NCBI GenBank assembly: GCA_011391855.1
Contig: JAABPT010000007.1
Coordinates: forward strand, 1-9,857
Length of the DNA stretch: 9,857 nt
Direction: 5' to 3'
From: Burkholderiales bacterium
GTDB lineage: Bacteria > Pseudomonadota > Gammaproteobacteria > Burkholderiales > Burkholderiaceae_C
Both the position numbers and the translations under genes were made by a program. Under the pieces are notes generated by a model. That model had not been told where the DNA came from. It did not search any database and was given only the letters and a program-made list of their open reading frames with translations. This document shows, in pieces, positions 1 through 5,529 of this stretch (its first letter is position 1; the number at the start of each line of letters is the position of its first letter).

Positions 1-72
1 GGAGCTGGTGCAGGAGCTGGTGCAGGAGCTGGTGCAGGAGCTGGTGCAGGAGCTGGTACAGGAGCTGGTGCC
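1..72 (+). repeat. 12-bp tandem repeat, six copies visible (Gly-Ala coding)
   Basis: Six head-to-tail copies of GGAGCTGGTGCA fill positions 1-72. Copies 1-4 are identical; copy 5 (49-60) has one G-to-A change (Ala to Thr codon) and copy 6 (61-72) ends in C. The array reaches the left edge, so the true copy number is unknown. The unit is a multiple of three, so gain or loss of copies keeps the MFS reading frame and only lengthens or shortens a Gly-Ala stretch. Near-perfect identity suggests a young, slippage-prone array. Confidence 0.95.
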
Positions 73-402
73 GGCCTCGCCGCCTGGGTGACGCTGGCCT
101 GGCTGGCCGCGCACCAGGTCGTCGGCGATGCCGGCCATGTGCTGTACGACGTGCACGACCGCACGCTGCGCCAGACGGCCGTGCCGAGCGCGTTGCTGGC
201 CCGCGCCGACGCCGGCATCCGCAGCGCGGGCCAGCTCGCCACGCTGGCCGGCGCGCTGGCCGGCGGCGCGCTCGGCACGGCCTTTGGCGCGCGTGCCGTG
301 ATGTGGCTGGTGGTGGCCACGCAACTGGCGGCGGCCGTGCTGGTGGCTTGGCGGCTGTCGCAGTTGCACGCGGCGCCCGAGGTTTCAGCCGAGCAGCGGT
401 AG
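1..402 (+). CDS. MFS transporter, C-terminal fragment (5' end outside window)
   Basis: The frame is open from the first base to a TAG at 400-402, giving 133 residues of a membrane protein whose N-terminus lies upstream of the window. The first 24 residues are a Gly-Ala-Gly-Ala tandem repeat. Next comes a hydrophobic helix (about 25-41), a cytoplasmic-type loop reading VYD/LYDVHDRTLRQ-like with VPSALLARADAGIRSAGQ (about 50-78), and two Ala/Gly/Leu-rich helices (about 79-95 and 100-118) ending in a short polar tail. The loop matches the cytoplasmic signature of the second half of macrolide-efflux/EntS-like MFS proteins, in which a conserved Arg-containing motif precedes the last two helices. 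Substrate cannot be told from this part. A GTG at 88 is an internal Val codon and not a convincing start. The Gly-Ala run probably lies in or next to a transmembrane helix. The family call is fairly sure; the effect of the repeat on function is unknown. Confidence 0.8.
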   Translation, partial: GAGAGAGAGAGAGAGAGAGTGAGAGLAAWVTLAWLAAHQVVGDAGHVLYDVHDRTLRQTAVPSALLARADAGIRSAGQLATLAGALAGGALGTAFGARAVMWLVVATQLAAAVLVAWRLSQLHAAPEVSAEQR

Positions 403-413
403 CCAACGACATG

Positions 414-444
414 AGGGCGGCGCCCTGCCGTGACGCCGGCGTCA
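414..444. terminator. Two small palindromes between convergent genes, possible bidirectional terminator
   Basis: The 53-bp gap between the transporter stop and the convergent ychJ-like stop holds two adjacent palindromes. The first is AGGGC-GGC-GCCCT at 414-426; the second is a perfect 14-bp palindrome TGACGCCGGCGTCA at 431-444. Neither is followed by a T tract on either strand, so they do not make a classical intrinsic terminator. Placement between converging genes is the main argument for a termination or 3'-end role. Confidence 0.3.
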
Positions 445-455
445 GCCTCAGCCGC

Positions 456-854
456 TCAAGCCACGTCGCCGTCCACGTACCACCAGCGCCCGTTCTCGCG
501 CACGAAGCGGCTCGTCTCGTGCAGCCGCGCGGCACGGCCGCCGAGCTTGCTGCGCGCCACGAATTCGACCACCGCATGGTCGGCGTCCAGCACCGTGTGG
601 CGCCGCACTTCCAGGCCCAGCCAGCGCACGGCCGGGTCGGCCAGCAGCGGCGCGGCCGGCCGCGTGTGCGGGTGCCAGGTGTCGCGCAGGTAGTCGGCCA
701 GCCCCAGCACATGGGCGCTGTAGCGCGACCGCATCAAGGCTTCGGCGCTGGGCGCCTGCAGGTGCAACGGGCCGGCATGCCAGCGCGCGCAGCAGGCAGC
801 GTCGTCGAGGCCCGAACCGCAAGGGCAGGGCGCGGGGCGGGGATCGGTGGGCAT
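456..854 (-). CDS. YchJ-family (UPF0225) SEC-C motif protein
   Basis: The 132-residue product has an N-terminal SEC-C metal-binding motif, CPCGSG (residues 10-15) followed by a CC pair (21-22). This is the short zinc-binding pattern also found at the SecA C-terminus. The rest (about 35-132), with SRYSAHVLGLADYLRDTWHP and a closing NGRWWYVDGD, matches the NTF2-like alpha+beta domain of YchJ/UPF0225 proteins. The biochemical role of the family is not established. E. coli YchJ is about 150 residues and has a second Cys cluster near its C-terminus; this shorter form has only the N-terminal one, which I believe is common in this group of bacteria. The ATG at 852-854 was chosen because it sits just ahead of the SEC-C motif; only a weak AGG lies upstream. 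The same frame stays open far upstream to about 1949, but that part is antisense to the hydrolase and not credible. It is divergent from the hydrolase at 954. Confidence 0.85.
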   Translation of the reverse strand: MPTDPRPAPCPCGSGLDDAACCARWHAGPLHLQAPSAEALMRSRYSAHVLGLADYLRDTWHPHTRPAAPLLADPAVRWLGLEVRRHTVLDADHAVVEFVARSKLGGRAARLHETSRFVRENGRWWYVDGDVA

Positions 855-953
855 GGGCAGCGCCTGGATTGTGGCGCCGCTGCCTGCCAGGCGGCGACGG
901 CCTGCCGGGCCAGGAGACCTAAACTGCGGCGCCTCGCCCGCCCAGGAATTGCC

Positions 954-1895
954 ATGCTCGACCCCCAAGCCCGCGCCCTGATCGACCTGATGGTCGCCAA
1001 CGGTGTGCCGCCCGTGCACACGCTCACGCCCGCCGAAGCGCGCCGCTTTTACCTGGAGCGCCGTTTCTTTACCCAGCCCGAACCACCCGCGGTGGGCGAC
1101 GTGCGCGATCTGCGCACCGACAGCGGCCTGCCGCTGCGCCTGATCCGGCCTGCGGGTGCCGCCGCGGCAGGCCCGCAGCCCGCGCTGGTGTATTTCCACG
1201 GCGGCGGCTGGACCATCGGCGACCTGGACACACACGACGTGCTGTGCCGCCAGCTCTGCGCCGCCGCGGGCGTGCCGGTGGTGTCGGTGGACTATCGGCT
1301 GGGCCCCGAGCACCGCTTCCCCGCTGCGGTGGACGACTGCGTGGCCGCCACGCGCTGGCTGCAGCGCGAGGGCGCGTCGCTCGGTCTGGACGGCACGCGG
1401 CTGGCGGTGGGCGGCGACAGCGCCGGCGGCAACCTGGCCGCCGTGGTGGCGCTGGCGCTGCGCGATGCCGGCGACCCGGCCTTGGCCTTCCAGTTGCTCA
1501 TCTACCCGGCCACCGACATGCGCGCCGTGGCGCCTTCGCACACCGTCAACGCCCAGGGCTACCTGCTCACCGCCGACAGCGTGGCCTGGTACCGCGGCCA
1601 GTACATCGCCGAGGCCGCGCAGTGGAGCGACTGGCGCGCCTCGCCGCTGCTGGCCGCCGACCTGTCGCGGCTGCCGCCGGCACTGGTGCTCACCGCGGGC
1701 TTCGACCCGCTGCGCGACGAGGGCCGGCAATATGCCGACGCGCTGTCGGCCGCCGGCACCCGTGTGCAATACGTGTGCTTCGAACGCCAGGTGCACGGCT
1801 TCATCACCATGAGCAAGGTCATCGACGAAGCGCGCACGGCGGTGGCCCTGTGTGGTGCGGTGTTGCGCGAGGCCCTGGCCGGCGGCGCAGGCTGA
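954..1895 (+). CDS. Alpha/beta hydrolase, HSL family (esterase/lipase)
   Basis: This 313-residue protein has every hallmark of the hormone-sensitive-lipase (esterase family IV) fold. The oxyanion-hole motif HGGGW is at 82-86, the nucleophile elbow GDSAGG at 154-159 with Ser156, the acid in GFDPLRDEG with Asp251, and the base His281 in VHGF. The N-terminal cap (about 1-50), rich in Arg and aromatic residues, is typical. The family hydrolyses short- to medium-chain carboxylic esters in the cytoplasm; the natural substrate cannot be read from sequence. Start at ATG 954 is supported by AGGA at 944-947, six bases upstream, and by the family-typical beginning (MLDPQARALIDLM). The frame is open further upstream only in sequence antisense to the ychJ-like gene. 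It ends 34 bp before the convergent exporter gene. No partner gene suggests a pathway. Confidence 0.9.
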   Translation: MLDPQARALIDLMVANGVPPVHTLTPAEARRFYLERRFFTQPEPPAVGDVRDLRTDSGLPLRLIRPAGAAAAGPQPALVYFHGGGWTIGDLDTHDVLCRQLCAAAGVPVVSVDYRLGPEHRFPAAVDDCVAATRWLQREGASLGLDGTRLAVGGDSAGGNLAAVVALALRDAGDPALAFQLLIYPATDMRAVAPSHTVNAQGYLLTADSVAWYRGQYIAEAAQWSDWRASPLLAADLSRLPPALVLTAGFDPLRDEGRQYADALSAAGTRVQYVCFERQVHGFITMSKVIDEARTAVALCGAVLREALAGGAG

Positions 1896-1929
1896 TCCGC
1901 CGCCGCGCCCTTGTTCCTGCGAAACCGGC

Positions 1930-2577
1930 TCACGGGCCGACGAGGGCATGCCGCACCAGCAGCGCCGACAGCACGAACATGGTCACGCCGATCAGCCCGT
2001 CCAGCACCTGCCACGCCCTGGGGCGGGCGAACCAGGGGGCCAGCCAGCGGGCGCCGAAGCCGAGCAGCGCAAACCAGCCCAGGCTGGCGCTGCTGGCCCC
2101 CGCGATGAACCAGCCGCGCAGCGCGGCCGGCTGCTGCGCGCCGATGCTGCCCACCAGCAGCACGGTGTCCAGGTAGACATGGGGGTTGAGCAGCGTGAAG
2201 GCGGCCGCCTGCGCCAATGCGGCACCGCGCCGCAGGCCTTCGCCACCCGCGGCGGCCTTCAGTTGGTGCGCCTGCCGCGCGCGGCGCAGCGCCTGCCATC
2301 CGTAGACCGCCAGGAAGAGCGCGCCGACCAGCGCCAGTGCCCGCGCCAGGCCGGGGCTCTGCCCCAGGGCCTGGGCCATGCCCAGCACCCCTGCGGCGAT
2401 GAGCACGGCGTCGGCCACCGCGCAGAACAGCACCACCGTGCCTACATGCTCGCGGCGCAGGCCCTGGCGCAGCACGAAGGCGTTCTGCGCGCCGATGGCC
2501 ACGATGAGTCCGAGGCTCAGGGCCAGGCCTTGGACGAATACCGGGAAGGCGAGCGTAGGGGTGGTTGTCAGGGTCAT
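1930..2577 (-). CDS. argO: LysE/ArgO-type amino-acid exporter (probable L-arginine/lysine exporter)
   Basis: The 215-residue integral membrane protein is built of about six hydrophobic segments. It carries the LysE-superfamily signatures GAQNAFVLRQG (29-39), a DAVLIAAGVLG helix (56-66) and NPHVYLDT (131-138). These sit closest to ArgO (YggA)/LysE of the basic amino-acid exporters rather than to RhtB. Such proteins export arginine, lysine or toxic analogues across the inner membrane, and in E. coli argO is activated by the LysR-type regulator ArgP. No regulator gene lies next to it here. The ATG at 2575-2577 matches the usual length (about 205-215) and start of the family. The SD is weak, and earlier in-frame starts up to 2673 would add about 32 unlikely residues. 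It is divergent from imuA, with 161 bp between the two starts. Substrate specificity is inferred from family only. Confidence 0.85.
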   Translation of the reverse strand: MTLTTTPTLAFPVFVQGLALSLGLIVAIGAQNAFVLRQGLRREHVGTVVLFCAVADAVLIAAGVLGMAQALGQSPGLARALALVGALFLAVYGWQALRRARQAHQLKAAAGGEGLRRGAALAQAAAFTLLNPHVYLDTVLLVGSIGAQQPAALRGWFIAGASSASLGWFALLGFGARWLAPWFARPRAWQVLDGLIGVTMFVLSALLVRHALVGP

Positions 2578-2703
2578 GATGCGCCGAGCTTGCCAGCCCC
2601 GGGAGATGAGGGTTGGGTCGCGAGATTCTGGCTGCAGCCCGTGCGGCCTTGTTGCCCCCGTGACCCGCGGCACGCAGTGGCCGCAGGGCTGTGGCCGCAG
2701 TGC

Positions 2704-2732
2704 TTGCCATGAAAACTGTATGAACGTACAGT
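2704..2732 (+). promoter_or_regulatory. Predicted sigma70 promoter of imuAB, -10 overlapped by LexA box
   Basis: TTGCCA (2704-2709; five of six matches to TTGACA) is followed after exactly 17 bp by TACAGT (2727-2732; four of six matches to TATAAT). The -10 hexamer shares five bases with the right arm of the LexA operator, so bound LexA would block RNA polymerase. The expected transcription start, six to eight bases beyond the -10, falls at about 2738-2740, directly on the GTG proposed as the imuA start. Confidence 0.65.
2716..2731. promoter_or_regulatory. LexA operator (SOS box)
   Basis: CTGTATGAACGTACAG fits the CTGT-N8-ACAG LexA consensus of beta- and gammaproteobacteria perfectly in both arms, with a flanking A and T that extend the dyad by one base. 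It lies immediately upstream of imuA-imuB, which are LexA-regulated wherever studied. DNA damage should therefore derepress the operon through RecA-stimulated LexA self-cleavage. The divergent argO starts 139 bp away and is less likely to be controlled by this box. Confidence 0.9.
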
Positions 2733-2738
2733 CATCTG

Positions 2739-3701
2739 GTGGCGATCTCTCCTTTGCTCACCCCCGACGCCGCTCCCGTGCGCCTGCCCGGTACGGGCGT
2801 GCCGACGCGGCGCGGCCTGCAGCCGGCGGCGGCTGGGGCAGCGGCTGGATTCGCCAGCTCCGGTTCTGTCTCGCCCCTCGCGCAAGCCGCGGTCAGCCTG
2901 CACCCGGTGCCGCAGGCGCCGGAGGATCTGCACCCGGTGCCGCAGGCGCCGGAAAAGCTACATCCGGTGCCGCAGGCGCCGGAGAACCTCCACCCCGCGC
3001 TGTGGCGCGCCCATCAGGTGGCGCGCCCGTCCGAGGCCGTGCTGCCCAGCGGCCATGCCGACCTCGACGCCCAGCTCCCCGGTGGCGGCTGGCCGGCGCG
3101 CGTGCTCACCGAACTGCTGCTGCCGCATGCCGGCGTGGGCGAACTGCGCCTGCTGGCGCCGGTGCTGGCGGCGCTGCAGCACCGGCAGCGCGCCGTGATG
3201 TGGTTCGACCCGCCGGCCGAGCCCTGTGCCTGGGCGCTGGCGGCGCTGGGCCTGGACGCAGGGCAGTTGCTGGTGGTGCGCAGCCGCAGTGGCGCCCGCG
3301 GCCGGGCGCGCCAGCGGCTGCCCGCGGCCGACGTGCTGTGGGCGCTGGAGCAGGCGCTCAAGAGCGGCCATCTCGGTGCCGCGCTGGCCTGGCTGCCGGC
3401 ACGGCTGCCGGCCGATGCGCTGCGCCGCCTGCAACTGGCCGCGCAGGCGCACGACGGTCCGGTCTTCCTGCTGCGCGACGCGCAAGAGCGCACGCGGCCC
3501 AGCGCCGCACCGCTGCGCCTGCTGCTGGCCAGCGCCGGTCCCGACCAGTTGCGCGTGGCGCTGCTCAAACGCCGCGGGCCGCCGCTGGCGCAGCCGCTCA
3601 CGCTGGCGCTGGCGCCAGTGCTTTCCGCTCCTGCACTGGCACGGGCGCGGGCGGTGCGTGAACCGGCGGCGGCCACGCCGCGTGTGGGCGTGCCGGTCTG
3701 A
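2739..3701 (+). CDS. imuA: ImuA, SOS-induced translesion-mutagenesis accessory protein
   Basis: ImuA is a RecA/SulA-like protein that works with ImuB and the DnaE2 polymerase in damage-induced mutagenesis. The recognisable core starts at about residue 84 (HPALWRAHQ), continues through GHADLDAQLPGGGWP (105-119) and TELLLPHAGVGELRLLAP (124-141, the degenerate counterpart of the RecA nucleotide-binding region), and ends near LLKRRGPP (275-282) with a Pro/Ala tail. The core is preceded by an unusually long, low-complexity N-terminus that includes three copies of a ten-residue repeat (54-83). The GTG at 2739 gives 320 residues and begins MAISPLL, but it has no SD and starts only seven bases after the LexA box. 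In-frame GTGs at 2778 and 2799 are alternatives, also without an SD. The frame cannot extend upstream of 2724 because of a TGA at 2721. imuB follows 73 bp downstream. Function is well supported; the start is not. Confidence 0.85.
   Translation: MAISPLLTPDAAPVRLPGTGVPTRRGLQPAAAGAAAGFASSGSVSPLAQAAVSLHPVPQAPEDLHPVPQAPEKLHPVPQAPENLHPALWRAHQVARPSEAVLPSGHADLDAQLPGGGWPARVLTELLLPHAGVGELRLLAPVLAALQHRQRAVMWFDPPAEPCAWALAALGLDAGQLLVVRSRSGARGRARQRLPAADVLWALEQALKSGHLGAALAWLPARLPADALRRLQLAAQAHDGPVFLLRDAQERTRPSAAPLRLLLASAGPDQLRVALLKRRGPPLAQPLTLALAPVLSAPALARARAVREPAAATPRVGVPV
2898..2987 (+). repeat. 30-bp tandem repeat x3 inside imuA (LHPVPQAPE-x)
   Basis: Three consecutive 30-bp units (2898-2927, 2928-2957, 2958-2987) encode LHPVPQAPED, LHPVPQAPEK and LHPVPQAPEN (residues 54-83). 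A fourth, diverged beginning LHPA merges into the conserved ImuA core. Units 1 and 2 differ only in their last codons; unit 3 also has two silent changes near its start. Because 30 is divisible by three, copy-number change preserves the frame. Confidence 0.95.
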
Positions 3702-3720
3702 GAGACGGTGATCCGTCTCT
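3701..3720 (+). other. Hairpin between imuA and imuB
   Basis: AGAGACGG (3701-3708), a four-base loop TGAT, and CCGTCTCT (3713-3720) make a perfect 8-bp stem starting on the last base of the imuA stop codon. It is followed by CACAGCC rather than a U tract, so a strong intrinsic terminator is unlikely. It could protect the 3' end of an imuA segment, cause partial attenuation, or limit ribosome traffic into imuB. Confidence 0.5.
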
Positions 3721-3774
3721 TCACAGCCTCCGGCATGTCATCTGTTTCCTTGCACCACCGTTGCCGGAACCGCC

Positions 3775-5493
3775 ATGCTCTGGCTTGCACTGCACCTGCC
3801 GCTGTTGTCGCTGGAGGCCTTCTGCGCCACGCTGCCGCCGGAGACGGCCCTGCTTGCCGGGCTCCCTCTCCCCAGCGAGGAAGAGGGCGGGGTTGAGAGC
3901 GGCCGGCCGCCAGCCCACCCTCACCCCAACCCTCTCCCGCCCGGGCGGGAGAGGGCGTCAAACCCCATGGCGTTGGCCACTCCTCAGCGGCCCGTGACGC
4001 TGGCCGACCGTCACCCCCCGGTGGCGCTGATCCACCAGCACCGCATCGCCGCCGTCAATGCCGCTGCGGCGACCTGCGGCGTGCGGCCCGGCATGAAACG
4101 CGCCACGGCGCTGGCGCTGGTGGCCGACCTGCGGCTGGCCGACAGCGACACCGCACGCGACGCCGCCGCGCTGCGGGCGGTGGCGCACACGGCGCTGGCT
4201 TTCACGCCGGCGGTGACCCTGCAAGACGCGCAGACCGTGCTGCTGGAAGTGCAGGCCAGCCTGCGCCTGTTCGGCGGCCTGGCAGCGCTGCAGCAACGCC
4301 TGGCCGCGGCACTGGCGCCGCTGGGCCACCGCGTGCAGATGGCCGCCGCGCCCACCGCTTCAGGCGCAGCGCTGCTGGCGCGCTGGCATCCGGCCGGGCG
4401 CGGTGATCTCGTGCTGGGCGCCCATGCCCGCCAGTTGAGCGCCCTGCAGCCACTGCTCAGCGCCGCGCCGGTGTGGCTGCTCGGCCCCGGCCGCGAGCAC
4501 TGGGAAGCGCTGCAGGGCATGGGCTTGCATACGCTGGCCGACCTGCACGCGCTGCCGCGCGCCGGCCTGGCGCGGCGTTTCGGCGCCGATCTGCTGGACG
4601 AACTCGACCGTGCCCTGGGCCTGCAGGCCGACCCGCGGCGCTGGCTCGAACTGCCGGCCACCTTCGAAAGCCGGCTCGAACTCTTTGCCCGCGCCGAAAC
4701 CAGCGAACAGGTGCTGGCCGGCGCCAGCGTGCTGCTGGCACGGCTGGTGGCCTGGGCGCAGGCGCGGCAGGCGCGCGTGGGCAGTTTCACGCTGCGCATG
4801 GGGCACGAACGCCAGCGCCGGGCCACGGCGCCGGCCACCGAACTGCGTGTGGAACTGGCCGAACCCGCGCTGGCCGCCGCACACCTGCAAGGGCTGCTGC
4901 GCGAGCGGCTGGCCCGCTGCCAGCTCGCCGCGCCCACGCTGGAACTGCAGTTGCGCTGCCACCACCTGGTGGCCAGCGCGGCGCCCAACGGCGAGCTGTT
5001 TCCCACTCGCGCCGGCGAAGCCGTGGGGCTGGTGCGCCTGCTGGAGCGCCTGCGCGCGCGGCTGGGCGACGAGCAGGTGCAACGCCTGGAGCCGGTGGCC
5101 GACCACCGCCCCGAGCGCGCCAGCCGCAGCGTACCGGTGCAGGGCACGGCGCAGGGCACGGCACCGACGCGGGCCGGCGCGACGGCAGCTGGCGCGCCGG
5201 CTGCGGCCACCGCACAGACCACGCCCGCGCTGCCGCACCACCGCCCGGCCTGGCTGCTGCCCGAGCCGCTGCCGCTGGCCGAGCGTGGCGCGCTGCCGCT
5301 GCTCGAAGGCCGGCCGCTGCAACTGGTGAGCGGCCCCGAGCGCATCGAGGCCGGCTGGTGGGACGGCACGCCCGCGGTGCGCGACTATTTCATCGCCCAG
5401 GCCGAGGACGGTTCGCTGGTCTGGCTCTACCGCGGCCGCCTGCCGGCGGGCGTCGACGAAGCCGGCTGGTTCCTGCAGGGCCGGTTCGGTTGA
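3775..5493 (+). CDS. imuB: ImuB, Y-family polymerase-like protein, with an internal REP-element insertion
   Basis: ImuB is a catalytically inactive Y-family polymerase homologue that links ImuA, DnaE2 and the beta clamp during SOS mutagenesis. The 572-residue product starts MLWLALHLPLLSLEAF, where an active polymerase would carry a metal-binding Asp. It continues with GVRPGMKRATAL (102-113) and LLEVQASLRLFGG (156-168; the Asp of the SxDE motif is replaced by Leu), then a helix-hairpin-helix-like region (about 242-285) and a little-finger domain (about 298-400). NGELFP (405-410) sits where other ImuBs have a clamp-binding motif but is degenerate. An Ala/Pro linker (about 445-495) leads to the C-terminal ImuB domain with GWWDG, RDYFIAQ and WFLQGRF. 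Residues about 31-61 are encoded by a palindromic repeat element and are foreign to the family. ATG 3775 has GGAA at 3766-3769. Length exceeds the usual size, consistent with the insertion. No dnaE2 follows; a convergent gene begins 36 bp on. Confidence 0.9.
   Translation: MLWLALHLPLLSLEAFCATLPPETALLAGLPLPSEEEGGVESGRPPAHPHPNPLPPGRERASNPMALATPQRPVTLADRHPPVALIHQHRIAAVNAAAATCGVRPGMKRATALALVADLRLADSDTARDAAALRAVAHTALAFTPAVTLQDAQTVLLEVQASLRLFGGLAALQQRLAAALAPLGHRVQMAAAPTASGAALLARWHPAGRGDLVLGAHARQLSALQPLLSAAPVWLLGPGREHWEALQGMGLHTLADLHALPRAGLARRFGADLLDELDRALGLQADPRRWLELPATFESRLELFARAETSEQVLAGASVLLARLVAWAQARQARVGSFTLRMGHERQRRATAPATELRVELAEPALAAAHLQGLLRERLARCQLAAPTLELQLRCHHLVASAAPNGELFPTRAGEAVGLVRLLERLRARLGDEQVQRLEPVADHRPERASRSVPVQGTAQGTAPTRAGATAAGAPAAATAQTTPALPHHRPAWLLPEPLPLAERGALPLLEGRPLQLVSGPERIEAGWWDGTPAVRDYFIAQAEDGSLVWLYRGRLPAGVDEAGWFLQGRFG
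3864..3955. repeat. REP/BIME-like palindromic element inside imuB
   Basis: The 92-bp segment is bounded by the 9-bp inverted repeat CCCTCTCCC (3864-3872) and GGGAGAGGG (3947-3955). The right half, read on the minus strand, is a CCCTCTCCC hairpin followed by GGTTGGGGTGAGGG, a pattern I recognise as a common dispersed intergenic repeat of proteobacterial genomes. The left half is a diverged copy in the opposite orientation (CCCTCTCCCC, then AGAGGG, then CGGGGTTGAGAG). Between them lies the perfect palindrome GCGGCCGGCCGC (3899-3910). The right unit itself contains a perfect 26-bp palindrome at 3930-3955. Read in the imuB frame it encodes HPHPNPLPPGRER, the familiar peptide signature of this repeat. 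No target-site duplication is evident. Confidence 0.8.
5140..5163 (+). repeat. 12-bp direct duplication in the imuB linker (QGTA x2)
   Basis: CAGGGCACGGCG (5140-5151) is followed directly by CAGGGCACGGCA (5152-5163), differing only in the last base and encoding Gln-Gly-Thr-Ala twice. It lies in the low-complexity Ala/Pro/Thr linker between the polymerase-like body and the C-terminal ImuB domain, where length change should be tolerated. Confidence 0.85.
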
Positions 5494-5529
5494 ACGGCCC
5501 GTGGCGAGGCCGCCGCGCTGACGCAGATT

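Noticed and set aside
303..953. N-terminal extension of the HSL hydrolase back to 303
   Set aside because: It overlaps the MFS gene end and the ychJ-like gene on the opposite strand; the ATG at 954 has an SD and a family-typical start.
855..1949. N-terminal extension of the ychJ-like gene up to 1949
   Set aside because: The extension is antisense to the HSL hydrolase, shows no domain and would make the protein nearly four times the family length.
2598..2616. GGGAGATGAGGGTTGGG-like stretch resembling part of the repeat found in imuB
   Set aside because: The match to GGTTGGGGTGAGGG is scrambled and has no accompanying CCCTCTCCC hairpin, so it is not counted as a second element.
2677..2700. 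Direct repeat GTGGCCGCAG (2677-2686 and 2691-2700) just upstream of the imuAB promoter
   Set aside because: Only ten bases, GC-rich and not at helical-turn spacing that suggests an operator; easily expected by chance here.
3967..5493. imuB starting at the ATG at 3967, downstream of the palindromic element
   Set aside because: This would drop the conserved first ImuB motif at residues 1-16, which is present upstream with its own SD-like GGAA; the element is internal, not a 5' leader.
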